Assembly (NCBI GenBank): GCA_963816155.1
Contig: CAWFJE010000010.1
Span: forward strand, 248,001-312,000
Source of the DNA: JAXGXJ01 sp963816155
Lineage (GTDB): Bacteria > Actinomycetota > Thermoleophilia > RBG-16-64-13
Length of the DNA: 64,000 nt
Direction of reading: 5' to 3'
The notes below the pieces were generated by a model. It had not been told where the DNA came from. It saw only the letters and a list, made by a program, of their open reading frames with translations, and searched no databases. Positions within the stretch are counted from its first letter, which is position 1; each line of letters starts with the position of its first letter. Positions 53,558 to 63,417 of the stretch are shown here, one piece after another. The position numbers were made by a program, and so were the translations under genes.

Positions 53558-53585
53558 GGCTGCCGTCCTTCCCGGGACCACTCGG

Positions 53586-53671
53586 GCCGAAGTGGCGGAA
53601 TTGGCAGACGCGCTGGACTCAAACTCCAGTGAGGCTCACACCTCGTGCGGGTTCGACCCCCGCCTTCGGCA
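53586..53671 (+). tRNA. tRNA-Leu (anticodon CAA)
   Basis: An 86-nt class II tRNA. The acceptor GCCGAAG pairs with CTTCGGC, discriminator A. The D-arm has GGCGGAATTGGCAGACGC, the anticodon arm CTGGACTCAAACTCCAG gives anticodon CAA, the long variable arm is GAGGCTCACACCTC-like, and the T-arm contains GTTCGACCC. CCA is not encoded. It reads UUG codons. Confidence 0.95.
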
Positions 53672-53766
53672 TGGTCATCAACGTCGTAGCTGTGGAGTGT
53701 TTCCGGGCAGTCTGGGAACATCCAATACAGAGCGTCTGTTCATGATGCAAATTGATGCTCGAAGCG

Positions 53767-53795
53767 TGGAGTTTGTGCAGTTCTACTGCTAGACT
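53767..53795 (+). promoter_or_regulatory. Putative leaderless promoter of the BldD-like gene
   Basis: TAGACT (53790-53795) ends 6 nt before the ATG at 53802, with TGGAGT 17 nt upstream. No Shine-Dalgarno is present, so transcription probably starts at or next to the ATG. Confidence 0.4.
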
Positions 53796-53801
53796 TGACG
53801 T

Positions 53802-54302
53802 ATGAGTGCAGCACACGGAGAACAGGAGCGACGCTACGTCGAGCTGGTGGGCGAGAAGTTGCGCCGCCTACGCCAAGACCGCGGCCTGAGCCTGCAGGAA
53901 GTCTGTGAACGATCGGGCGGTTCGTTCGTGGTATCCACTCTGAGCGCCTACGAACGAGGCAAGCGCAGCCTCAGTCTCGAGCGCCTGTACGAGTTGGCGG
54001 CCATCTACGGTCAGTCCCCCATGTCCATCCTCGACATCGAGGACGACCCCGAGTTTCAGCGCACACTCAGCCGCAACGGTCCTCTACGCATCCGGCTGGA
54101 CAGTCTGGAGCGACTCACCGCGGAGGAGCGCAGACCCCTCGAGACCTACCTGGCCTTCCTCCGTGAACTGCGTAACGACCCGGCCCGCGAGATGCTCACC
54201 ATCCGCAAGGACGACCTCTCCTATCTCTCCGGGCTCTATGGAGTGCGTCCGCAGGCGCTCAAGGAGCACCTGGAGCGCGAAGGCGTCCTCATCACCGAGT
54301 AG
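53802..54302 (+). CDS. bldD: BldD-like XRE-family regulator with c-di-GMP signature
   Basis: A 166-residue protein, the same length as Streptomyces BldD. The N-terminal XRE helix-turn-helix (about 12-80) includes GEKLRRLRQDRGLSLQEV, STLSAYERGKRSLSLERLYELA and IYGQSP. The C-terminal domain (about 98-163) includes L-R-N-D-P-A-R-E-M-L-T-I-R-K-D-D, which fits the BldD c-di-GMP signature R-x-D-x8-R-x-x-D exactly. In Streptomyces, c-di-GMP-bound BldD dimerises and represses developmental genes. Its role in this organism is unknown. It stands alone on the plus strand between the tRNA and the convergent trp operon. Confidence 0.88.
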   Translation: MSAAHGEQERRYVELVGEKLRRLRQDRGLSLQEVCERSGGSFVVSTLSAYERGKRSLSLERLYELAAIYGQSPMSILDIEDDPEFQRTLSRNGPLRIRLDSLERLTAEERRPLETYLAFLRELRNDPAREMLTIRKDDLSYLSGLYGVRPQALKEHLEREGVLITE

Positions 54303-54305
54303 AGA

Positions 54306-55126
54306 TCACCGCTTCCCCGCGGCCATCGCCGCCTGCATCTCGCTCAGCAGTCCCCTCACAGCCATGAGGCCTTCGCCCAGGTCACCATTGCCGGCGACAA
54401 GTTCCACCAGCGCGCTGCCTACGATGACCCCGTCGGCATGAGCGGCGACCGCCGCGGCCTGCGCCGGTGTGGACACGCCGAAACCGACGGCCAGAGGCAG
54501 TTCGGTGTGTCGCCTCAGCCGGGCTAAGAAGGCGGGCAGGGCGGTGTTCAGTTCGGCCCGCGCCCCCGTGACTCCGGTGGTCGACACGCAGTAGATGAAG
54601 CCCGAAGCGACCGCGGCTATACGGGCCAGTCTAGCCTCGGTGCTGGTCGGCGCCGCCAGGAAGATGAGGGCTACACCTCCCATCTGGGCCGCGCCATGCA
54701 GTTGCGACGCTTCCTCAGGGGGTAGATCGGGCACCACCACGCCCAACACGCCCTGCTCACGGCAAGTCGCGAAGAAACGAGCGGGACCGAACGCGAGGAT
54801 CGTGTTGAGGTAGCTGAGAAGGACTACCGACACCCCTTCGGCGGCGATCTGTCCGGCGACGTCGAGGACATCGCTGGGGCGCACGCCCCCTCTCAGCGCC
54901 ACCTGCGACGCGGCCTGTATGACTGGCCCGTCGGCAAGAGGATCCGAGAAGGGTATGCCCAACTCCACCAGTCGTGCTCCGGAAGCCCTGTAGGCGCGCA
55001 GTATCTCCAGACAAGAGGCGGGATCGGGATAGCCGCCCACGGCATAGGGCATGAGCAGAGGCCCATCCGCCTCCCGAAAGAGCCGCCCCAGCCCGTCGGC
55101 ACCGGCGATCACGTGATCGAGCGCGC

Positions 55127-55130
<4 letters not shown>
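54306..55130 (-). CDS. trpA: Tryptophan synthase alpha chain
   Basis: A 274-residue TIM-barrel enzyme that cleaves indole-3-glycerol phosphate to indole. The N-terminal LMPYAVGGYPDP, ELGIPFSDPLADGPVIQAAS (with catalytic Glu and Asp), VVVPDLPPEEA and CVSTTGVTGAR are typical TrpA motifs; GFGVSTPAQA lies near the end. Its start overlaps the trpB stop. Last gene of the operon, meeting the BldD-like gene tail to tail within 4 nt. Confidence 0.96.
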
Positions 55131-56299
<1,169 letters not shown>

Positions 56300-56326
56300 T
56301 GTCACTGCCTCGATCCCTCCTGTGCT

Positions 56327-57238
56327 CTACCGGGGCTTGCTTTCGCCCCGGGCCTGCCGGACTTCGTCGATGTTCACCATCAGAGTCTTGAAGGCCTCTC
56401 TCTCCTTGATACCGGGAGCGCTTTCCACCCCACTCGACACATCCACCCCCCAGGCGCCGGACACATCCATAGCCTCGCGCACGTTGTCGGGACGGATGCC
56501 GCCGGCCAGAAGGAAGCGCCTGCCTGCCGCCGCTTCTCGCACCAGATCCCACGGCACCTGCCGTCCGGTACCCCCGGTGCAGCCCGCCACGCTTGCGTCG
56601 ACGAGCGGGAGCGCATCCTGCTCGATGGCCTCTCGCAGCCGAAGGCGCAGAGCGGCTGCGTCGCCCTCGTCTTCGGCGACTCCGACCGCCCGTATGATCA
56701 GGAGCTCGACCGGGAGCTTCCGGTCGTCTTCGCCTCCATCGTGGGCGAGGGTAGGGTCGGCGAGCCTGTGCGGAGGCGCCCATCCCCCCAGAGCCTCCTT
56801 GACCTCCGCGGGCGCAGGCCCGGAGGCGCCGTGCAGCTGGACGGCATCCAGACCCACGTGACGGACCACAGCCGCGATCTCCTCAGGACTCACTTCGCCG
56901 AAGACACCCACCGTGAGAGGACTACGGTCCGCGACCGTTCGGCGAGACCCCGCTGCATCGGCGCCGATGCCGGCGAGCGCCACTTCCTTTCGCGCCTGCT
57001 CCAGTAGCCGACGCGCGTCTCCCGGAGTCAGGCGACGGGCGCTGGGTGCGAAGATGAAGCCTACCGCCCACACGCCCGCCAAGCCGGCGAGGACCACATC
57101 CTCCACCCGGGTTAGACCGCAGAGCTTGACCACCGGTCCCCGCGGAAGACGGGCCTCCACCGCGTCGGCCGGCACGGCGCCGAAGGACGCGGCCCGACTC
57201 CCCCAGCCGGTGCCCCTCTGCTCCGTGCTCGAGCTCAC
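56327..57238 (-). CDS. trpF: Phosphoribosylanthranilate isomerase, unusually long
   Basis: A 303-residue TIM-barrel isomerase; most TrpF proteins have 200-230. After a roughly 35-residue extension comes K-L-C-G-L-T-R with the catalytic Cys, then FIFAPSARRL, LTVGVFGE, DAVQLHGA, VDASVAGCTGGTGR with the catalytic Asp, LAGGIRPDNV and WGVDVSSGVE. An insertion of about 40 residues separates the LTVGVFGE strand region and the later barrel strands from their usual spacing. GTG 57238 overlaps the corA stop (GTGA). All catalytic positions appear intact. Confidence 0.92.
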   Translation of the reverse strand: MSSSTEQRGTGWGSRAASFGAVPADAVEARLPRGPVVKLCGLTRVEDVVLAGLAGVWAVGFIFAPSARRLTPGDARRLLEQARKEVALAGIGADAAGSRRTVADRSPLTVGVFGEVSPEEIAAVVRHVGLDAVQLHGASGPAPAEVKEALGGWAPPHRLADPTLAHDGGEDDRKLPVELLIIRAVGVAEDEGDAAALRLRLREAIEQDALPLVDASVAGCTGGTGRQVPWDLVREAAAGRRFLLAGGIRPDNVREAMDVSGAWGVDVSSGVESAPGIKEREAFKTLMVNIDEVRQARGESKPR

Positions 57239-58287
57239 GTTCGCCTCCGGGTGTACACCAGCATCACCACCAGTGCCGCCGCCAGCATAAGGAACATGAC
57301 CATGAACCACCAGCCGCTGCGGAAGGGCATGCCGGTGAAGTTGGTTCCGAACAGGCCGACGATGAAGGACAGCGGCATGAAGATGGTGGCGACGACCGTA
57401 AGCTGCTTCATCACCCCGTTGAGGCGCGTGGACACGCTGGTGAGATGGAGATCGAGCGCTGAAGACAGTATGTCGCGGTAGGTGTCCAACAGTTCGATGA
57501 CGCGGACCACGTCGTCGTGCACATCCCTGAAGTAGACATCGGCTTCGGGTTCTACATACGGGACCCCATGAGTGCCTAGCCTCTGCATGACATCACGCAA
57601 AGGAGCCACGCGCCGGCGAAGTTCGACGAGTTCCCGCTTGAGTCCGAATAGTTCCTGGATGGGAGCCTGGCCACTGGCCAGCACAACCTCATCCTCGAGC
57701 GAATCGATGCGATCATCCAGGTATTCCACCATGGGCTGCAGGCCTTCCACCAGCCACTCGCAGATGTGGTAGGTCATGAAGCTCGGCCCCCGCTCCCTCG
57801 ACAACACCTGGCGTCGCATCCGTCCGGCCAACATCTCGTAGTCGTCGGCGTGGATGACACCGACGGAGATCAACCACCGAGGGCCCAAGAAGAGCCTGAG
57901 TTGACGCAGAAGGGGGAGTCGCAGATACCGAAGGGAGGAAGACGCTCCCGAGCCGAGGCTCTCCTTCCCGTTCGGATCCGGCTGGGCGGTCACCGCCGGT
58001 GAGAGCAGCGAGATATAGACGTGATCCGCGAACTCTTCCACTCGGGGGCGCTCGGGACCATCGCGGAGGCTCTTGACCACGATCTCGTCAAGACCCATGT
58101 CATCCAGCGCCTGCGCCACAGCGGGATCGGGGTCCGCGTGGACCCAGACGACAGGTCCCGTCGGATCGGAGAGGCTGGAAAGCAGCGACGGCAGCTCCGA
58201 CAGGGTCACCTGCCAGTCTCTCTCGGCGGTCAGAGCTCGTATCCGTACATCCTTGCCTTCTCCTGCAAGAGCAACAACCTCGTCCAT
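57235..58287 (-). CDS. CorA-family divalent metal transporter (GTN variant)
   Basis: A 350-residue CorA/MIT protein. A large cytoplasmic alpha/beta domain with long helices (for example SLEDEVVLASGQAPIQELFGLKRELVELRR) is followed by two C-terminal membrane helices. The first pore helix ends in L-F-G-T-N-F-T-G-M-P, where classical CorA has G-M-N; the Met-to-Thr change may alter ion selectivity, as in other G-x-N variants. It sits inside the trp operon between trpC and trpF with overlapping ends, an unusual place. ATG 58287 overlaps the trpC TGA (TGATG) with GGAGGGG just before; GTG 58290 is an alternative. Confidence 0.9.
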   Translation of the reverse strand: MDEVVALAGEGKDVRIRALTAERDWQVTLSELPSLLSSLSDPTGPVVWVHADPDPAVAQALDDMGLDEIVVKSLRDGPERPRVEEFADHVYISLLSPAVTAQPDPNGKESLGSGASSSLRYLRLPLLRQLRLFLGPRWLISVGVIHADDYEMLAGRMRRQVLSRERGPSFMTYHICEWLVEGLQPMVEYLDDRIDSLEDEVVLASGQAPIQELFGLKRELVELRRRVAPLRDVMQRLGTHGVPYVEPEADVYFRDVHDDVVRVIELLDTYRDILSSALDLHLTSVSTRLNGVMKQLTVVATIFMPLSFIVGLFGTNFTGMPFRSGWWFMVMFLMLAAALVVMLVYTRRRT

Positions 58288-59201
58288 CACCCCTCCTCAG
58301 TCGGCCCAGGACCTTCCTCCAGTTTGTCCTCCGCATGGGACTCTCCCGCTACAAGCAGTTCTCGAGCCGCCGTCTCCACGTCGGGCTTCCGCAGCAGGCT
58401 CTCTCCCACCAGCACACCGTCCACACCGTAGGCTTCGAGCCGCTCCACGTCGGCTCGCGTGGCGATGCCGCTCTCCCCCACGAGCAATCGTCCGGGAGGC
58501 ACGAGCGACGCGAGACGGACCGTCGTCTCCAGAGACACCTCGAACGTACGCAGATCGCGGTTGTTGACGCCGATGATCGCCGTCTCGACTGCAAGGGCCC
58601 GGCCGAGTTCGTCCCGATCGTGGACCTCCAGGAGCACGTCCAAGCCGAGAGACGCAGCCAGCGAAGCCAGGATCTCGAGCCGCCGGTCGGGCAACAGGCC
58701 CGCGATGAGGAGCACGGCCGAAGCACCGAAGACATCGGCTTCGTATATCTGGTACTCATCGACCACGAAGTCCTTGCGGAGCACGGGAAGCGACCCGGTG
58801 GAGACGGCCCGCTGGAGGTCGTCCAGACCGCCTCGAAAATGATCCTCTTCCGTGAGTACCGATATGGCGCGCGCGCCGCCGCGCTCGTAGGCCCCCACGA
58901 TGTCGCTCACATCCAGCAGAGGCCGGATGGGTCCCTTGCTCGGCGACGCACGCTTGATCTCGGCGATGAGAGACATGCCGGGCGCTCGAATGGCCTCGAC
59001 GAAGGATGCGCGGCTGGCAGGTCGCGGCAGACCTTCGAGGGTAGACAGCGGCAGAGCCAGCTTGCGCGCTTCGAGCCTTCCTATCACCGACGGCACGATG
59101 CGGTCCAGATACGTGCCCGTTTCCCTGGAGAGGCCCGGGTCGGTTCCGCCCGCGTCGGTGCCACCCCCGCCCGACGCGCTCACGCTCCGTCCACCGCTCA
59201 T
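58287..59201 (-). CDS. trpC: Indole-3-glycerol phosphate synthase
   Basis: A 304-residue enzyme. It converts carboxyphenylaminodeoxyribulose phosphate to indole-3-glycerol phosphate. A Gly/Ser-rich N-terminal stretch of about 30 residues precedes the TIM barrel, with LIAEIKRASPSKG (catalytic Glu and Lys), VLTEEDHFRGG, LRKDFVVDEYQI, IGVNNRDLRTFEV and LVGESGI. The ATG at 59201 overlaps the trpD stop (ATGA). It is followed by corA rather than directly by trpF. Confidence 0.96.
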   Translation of the reverse strand: MSGGRSVSASGGGGTDAGGTDPGLSRETGTYLDRIVPSVIGRLEARKLALPLSTLEGLPRPASRASFVEAIRAPGMSLIAEIKRASPSKGPIRPLLDVSDIVGAYERGGARAISVLTEEDHFRGGLDDLQRAVSTGSLPVLRKDFVVDEYQIYEADVFGASAVLLIAGLLPDRRLEILASLAASLGLDVLLEVHDRDELGRALAVETAIIGVNNRDLRTFEVSLETTVRLASLVPPGRLLVGESGIATRADVERLEAYGVDGVLVGESLLRKPDVETAARELLVAGESHAEDKLEEGPGPTEEG

Positions 59202-60311
59202 GACCGTCCCGCCGCCACTGCGTTGCTGCATTCCACCAAGCGGTGCAGAATGCGCGAGGCACTACCCGAATCAAGCGAGTGACGGGCCAACGCCACCCCG
59301 TCGGGGATGCCGGGCGCGGCACCGCCCACGTAGAGGGCGGCGCCGGCATTGAGGAGTACAGCCTCCCGAGGGCCGCCACCCGCTCCGGCCAAGACCTCGC
59401 TCGTGATAGCTGCGTTCCGGGCCGGCCCCTCTCCCGCCAGCGCGGCCAGAGGATGTGCGGACACGCCACATTCTTCGGGCGTGAGCGTGCGTGCCGGGCC
59501 CACCCCTTCCCGAGAGACTTCCAGGACCGTGCTAGGACCGACCACCGACAACTCGTCCATGCCTTCGGCGCCGCACACGAGGAGTGCGCGCTCGCAGCCG
59601 GTGCGTGCGAGCGCACCCGCCAGCACCTCCAAGTACTCCGGCACGCTCACGCCCACGAGCATGCGACCGGCGCCGGCGGGATTCGTGAGCGGACCCAGGA
59701 AGTTGAAGACCGTTCTGATGCCCAGCGCACGTCTGACCTGCCCCACCCGCATCATCGAGCTATGAAAGAGGGGGGCGAACATGAAGCCGATGCCCACTTT
59801 GTCGATACAAGAGGCCACTTCCTCCGGACCCAGATCGATGCGCACGCCCAGTTCTTGGAGCACGTCGGCCGAGCCGCAGCGCGATGATGCCGCCCTGTTG
59901 CCGTGCTTGGCCACCTTGACACCGGCCCCGGCCACCACAAGAGCGGCGGTGGTAGAGATGTTGAACGTGCCTAGACCGTCCCCGCCGGTCCCGACTATGT
60001 CCACCAACGACTCCGGCGACCGAGTCTCCACCCGGACGGCCAGCGAGCGCATGACGTCGGCCAAGCCGGCGATCTCCTCGGCCGTCTCCCCTTTGCACCT
60101 CAAGCCCCATGAGGAAGGCGGCCGCCCGCGCTTCTCCGGCGCTGCCGTCCACTATCTCGCCGAGAGCCGCGGCCGCTTCCGCCCGGGTCAGGTCGTGTCC
60201 CTCAGCCAGGCGCTGCAGAACGGCGCCGAACAGACCCTCCTGTCCGGGCGGCCTCTCAGCGGGCCACGCCTGTCCGGGCGGCGCGACGCCCGGTAGCCTC
60301 ACTTCACTCAT
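59198..60311 (-). pseudogene. trpD: Anthranilate phosphoribosyltransferase, interrupted by a frameshift
   Basis: The N-terminal domain (from ATG 60311: VLQRLAEGHDLTRAEA then ARAAAFLMGL) is in one frame. From KGETAEEIAGLADVMR onward, through DIVGTGGDGLGTFNIST, KHGNRAASSRCGSADVLQELG and FNFLGPLTNPA, the protein continues in another frame to 59198. The switch is at about 60098-60108, where a single extra base in the CTTGAGG stretch would explain it. All catalytic motifs are otherwise present and the operon is tightly packed, so an assembly error or very recent mutation is likely. Corrected length would be about 370 residues, somewhat longer than usual because of a Pro-rich N-terminus. Confidence 0.87.
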
Positions 60312-61018
60312 GGCTTAGCCCCGCGGCGCTCCCCCGCATCGTCCCAGCGCGCGCCCCGACGGCTCAGGAAGTTGCACAAGAGGTCCTTGCCGACCACCGT
60401 GAGCAGACTCTCGGGGTGGAACTGCACTCCCTCGACCACGTACTCGCGGTGCCTGATGCCCATGACCACCCCGTCGACGGTCCAGGCGGAGCGTTCGAGC
60501 ACCGGTGGCAGTTCCGGATGCACCACAAGCGAGTGGTAACGGGTGGCCAGGAAAGGATCGGGTAGGCCGGCGAAGATGCTGTGACCATCGTGATAGATGA
60601 GGGAGGTCTTCCCGTGCACTGGAGCCTCGCCCCGCACCACCCGGCCACCATACACCTGGCCTATCGATTGATGGCCGAGACAGACGCCCAAGATGGGGCA
60701 GAAGCCGGCCAGGAAGTGGATCGTGTCCAGGCTGATCCCGGCCTCGTTGGGAGTGCACGGACCGGGCGAGATGACCAGATGGGTGGGGTCTTCCTCACGG
60801 ACCCCCTTGACCGTGATCTGGTCGTTCCGGAAGACGCGGATCTCCGCCCCTGATATCTCTCCCAGGTACTGCACCAGGTTGTACGTGAAAGAGTCGTAGT
60901 TGTCCACGACCAGGATGCGCAGGTCACTCAGGCCCGGGGTCGGGAACCGAGCTGGATCGGGGCCGGCCAAGCTCTGCTTCACATCGATGCGCGCGGAAGC
61001 TGTGGTCATCATCATCAT
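60308..61018 (-). CDS. trpG: Anthranilate synthase component II (glutamine amidotransferase)
   Basis: A 236-residue class I glutamine amidotransferase supplying ammonia to TrpE. The catalytic Cys is in G-V-C-L-G-H-Q-S near residue 117, and the His-Glu pair in Q-F-H-P-E-S near 205; VVDNYDSFTYNLVQYL and ISPGPCTP are standard. About 33 residues precede the usual start. The gene begins with four consecutive ATG codons; the first is 6 nt after GGGAG. Its stop overlaps trpD (ATGA). In many bacteria the same protein also serves PabB. Confidence 0.95.
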   Translation of the reverse strand: MMMMTTASARIDVKQSLAGPDPARFPTPGLSDLRILVVDNYDSFTYNLVQYLGEISGAEIRVFRNDQITVKGVREEDPTHLVISPGPCTPNEAGISLDTIHFLAGFCPILGVCLGHQSIGQVYGGRVVRGEAPVHGKTSLIYHDGHSIFAGLPDPFLATRYHSLVVHPELPPVLERSAWTVDGVVMGIRHREYVVEGVQFHPESLLTVVGKDLLCNFLSRRGARWDDAGERRGAKP

Positions 61019-61021
61019 GGC

Positions 61022-62545
61022 TCACTCCCAATCCTCTTGGCTCGAGGCCACCTCAATGGCCCGGAAGAGCGCTCGGGCCTTGTTCTCTGTCTCCACGAAC
61101 TCACTGGCGGGGTCGGAATCAGCGACGATACCGGCACCTGCCTGCACGTAGGCCCGACCGTCACGGACCAAGATGGTGCGGATGTAGATGCAGGAGTCCA
61201 ACTCGCCCGAATAGCTCAGATAGCCTATGGCACCCGCGTACGGGCCCCTGCGGGTCGGCTCCAGTTCATCGATGATCTCCATGGCGCGCACTTTGGGAGC
61301 GCCCGACACCGTGCCGGCCGGGAAGACAGCCCGCAGCGCATCGGCAGCCGACACACCCTCGGAGAGCTCACCGGTGACCGACGACACCATATGCATCACG
61401 TGACTGTAGCGCTCGACCTCCATGAACTCGTTCGTACGCACGGTACCGGGACGGCAGACACGCCCGAGGTCGTTGCGGCCTAGGTCGACGAGCATGAGAT
61501 GTTCGGCCCGCTCCTTCTCGTCCGCCAGCATCTCGGCAGCCAGCGCAGCGTCCTCTTCCGGGGTCGCTCCCCGGGGACGCGTTCCCGCGATGGGACGGGT
61601 CTCGGCCTTCCCTCCGACTACCGTCACCAGGGGCTCAGGACTGGAGCCCACGATCTCGAAGTCGCGGAACGACATGTAGTACATGTACGGACTGGGATTC
61701 ACGGCGCGAAGGCCGCGGTAGATGGAGAAGCCGCTGGTGCCCACCGGGCGTTCGAAGCGCTGCGAAAGGACCACCTGGAAGGCATCGCCCGCGTGGATGT
61801 ACTCCCTGATCCGCTCGACGCCCTGCTCGAAACGCTGCCGCTCGAAGTTCGACCGCACCTCCGCGTGCACCGCCCTCTGCGAGCGACCCAGGCTCCAACC
61901 CGGAGCGGGCAACGGCCCCCGTAGGCGGGCCTTGACCTCTGTCAGGCGGGCCACGGCCGCCGAATAGGCCCTGTCCAGGTCGGGCTCCTCGTCACAGAAG
62001 ATGTTGGTGAGCAACATGATGGTGTGGCGGAGGTGGTCGAAGACGACGATGACATCGGTCAGAAGGAAGGCCATATCGGGCAAACCCATGTCGTCGGGGG
62101 GCGCGTCCGGCAACCTCTCCACATGCCGAACACAGTCGTAACCGAAGTAGCCCACGGCGCCGCCTACGAACGGAGGCACGTCCTCCAGCGGCGGCACGCG
62201 ATAGCGGCGGAGGTGGGCGGCCACGAAAGCAAAGGGGTCCCCCCCCTGCTCACCAAGGTCATAGTGCGTGTCGGCGCCACCGCGACGCACGGTGACCGTG
62301 GTCCCCTTAAGGCGGATGCTCTCCCAGGCTTTGATGCCCAAGAAGGAGTAGCGGCCCAGACGCATGCCCTGCTCGGCACTCTCCAGCAGGAAGCAGCCAG
62401 CGGTCTGCCGCAACTTGAGAAAGGCCGAGACCGGCGTCTCGGTGTCGTCCAGAAAGCGGTGCACCAGGGGGATGACGTTATAGCTGTGGCTGAGCCCTCG
62501 CGCCTCTTCCAGCGAGGGCGCGATGGCGATACTGCCGGGTGTCAT
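61022..62545 (-). CDS. trpE: Anthranilate synthase component I
   Basis: A 507-residue chorismate-utilising enzyme that makes anthranilate. The C-terminal catalytic region has NPSPYMYYMSFRDFEIVGSSPE, PIAGTRPRGATPEED, LVDLGRNDLGRVC and FPAGTVSGAPKVRAMEIIDELE, all typical of TrpE. The N-terminal ETPVSAFLKLRQ and FLLESAEQG segment contributes to the tryptophan feedback site, so allosteric control is expected. ATG 62545 follows the hisI stop by 6 nt. No trp leader peptide or attenuator was seen. Confidence 0.96.
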   Translation of the reverse strand: MTPGSIAIAPSLEEARGLSHSYNVIPLVHRFLDDTETPVSAFLKLRQTAGCFLLESAEQGMRLGRYSFLGIKAWESIRLKGTTVTVRRGGADTHYDLGEQGGDPFAFVAAHLRRYRVPPLEDVPPFVGGAVGYFGYDCVRHVERLPDAPPDDMGLPDMAFLLTDVIVVFDHLRHTIMLLTNIFCDEEPDLDRAYSAAVARLTEVKARLRGPLPAPGWSLGRSQRAVHAEVRSNFERQRFEQGVERIREYIHAGDAFQVVLSQRFERPVGTSGFSIYRGLRAVNPSPYMYYMSFRDFEIVGSSPEPLVTVVGGKAETRPIAGTRPRGATPEEDAALAAEMLADEKERAEHLMLVDLGRNDLGRVCRPGTVRTNEFMEVERYSHVMHMVSSVTGELSEGVSAADALRAVFPAGTVSGAPKVRAMEIIDELEPTRRGPYAGAIGYLSYSGELDSCIYIRTILVRDGRAYVQAGAGIVADSDPASEFVETENKARALFRAIEVASSQEDWE

Positions 62546-62551
62546 GGCCGC

Positions 62552-62977
62552 CTACCCTTCTCGACGCGCGAGGAAGGGAGGCTGCTCTCCGGCCGGCGGA
62601 CTGAGCCATCGACGGTCGAAGCAGGTGAAATCCCCTGTGTGGCAGGCGACGCCCGTCTGTTCCACGAGGGCGAGCAGGGTGTCGCAGTCGCAGTCGTAGC
62701 GCAACTCGCGGACCTTCTGCAGGTGCCCCGAGGTGGCTCCCTTGTTCCAGAGTTCCTGCCGCGAGCGGCTGTAGAACCATGTGAAACCGGTCTCGAGAGT
62801 CTTGCCGAGCGACTCCTCGTTCATGTAGGCGAGCATGAGGACCTCTCCGCTCGTCCACTCTTGGACGATGCACGGTATGAGCCCTTGGGAATCGAACTTC
62901 ACACAGGAAGGATCAGAGGCCATGGTCTCTGCGGGAGCGGCCGTCTGATCTTGCGGCTTGTCAGCTTGTGGTTGCAC
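62552..62977 (-). CDS. hisI: Phosphoribosyl-AMP cyclohydrolase
   Basis: A 141-residue HisI enzyme from the listed start. Core motifs are VLMLAYMNEES, TWFYSRSRQELWNKGATSGH, and the metal ligands in D-C-D-C-D with C-H-T-G near the end. It opens the adenine ring of phosphoribosyl-AMP in histidine synthesis. GTG 62977 is chosen because GAAGGGG lies just upstream; ATG 62923 would trim an 18-residue Gln/Pro-rich extension but has a poor ribosome site. HisI heading a trp operon is common in actinobacteria and other lineages. Confidence 0.94.
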   Translation of the reverse strand: MQPQADKPQDQTAAPAETMASDPSCVKFDSQGLIPCIVQEWTSGEVLMLAYMNEESLGKTLETGFTWFYSRSRQELWNKGATSGHLQKVRELRYDCDCDTLLALVEQTGVACHTGDFTCFDRRWLSPPAGEQPPFLARREG

Positions 62978-63066
62978 GTTGTCCCCTTCGTGGTCAGTTC
63001 CCAGTCGACTGGTGTGAGATCGCACCAAACGTAGCCCGGCGGCGAGGCCACCCGGCTGCTGGAGGC

Positions 63067-63088
63067 GCCCCTCGCGCTAGCGAGGGGC
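63067..63088 (-). terminator. Short hairpin in the hisI-cinA gap
   Basis: GCCCCTCGC and GCGAGGGGC form nine pairs with a GCTA loop. It directly follows the stop of the possible small gene at 63088-63219. No T-tract on either side, so termination is uncertain. Confidence 0.35.
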
Positions 63089-63219
63089 TAGAACCACGAG
63101 TGCTGCCTGTGGGCGGCGGCGGGGGGCAGAAGATGGGCCCAGTAATGGGCGACGCGGGCGCGAAGCTCACGCCTGCCCGTCTCGTCACCGTATCTCCTGT
63201 GGCCGCTCATCTTCATCAT
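63088..63219 (-). CDS. Possible small basic protein, unrecognised
   Basis: A 43-codon frame starting M-M-K-M-S-G-H, with GGAGA just upstream and a hairpin at its stop. The product is rich in Arg, His and Pro and has no motif I know. Three start codons (63219, 63216, 63210) are possible. It fills part of the 440-nt gap between hisI and cinA, in which I see no other gene. It could be chance. Confidence 0.22.
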   Translation of the reverse strand: MMKMSGHRRYGDETGRRELRARVAHYWAHLLPPAAAHRQHSWF

Positions 63220-63417
63220 TCTCCATGACCATGCACTGCGTCTGGGCAGCAGACCCGGTAGGTCCGGCCGCTGATCGAGAGGGTATGATACACGGTCGGG
63301 AAGTACATGAGAAGGACCCGAGGGGACCGACGCGCCACGCCGCAGACCACCGCCTGCGGGCGGTGCCACCGGCCGGCGCTTCACCGATGCCTCAGCTGAT
63401 GGGCGAACGGAGTGAGC

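Noticed and set aside
60095..60110. Programmed +1 frameshift in trpD
   Set aside because: CTTGAG has no adjacent stop codon or stimulatory element that I can see, and a second frameshift in livG makes sequence error or mutation the simpler explanation.
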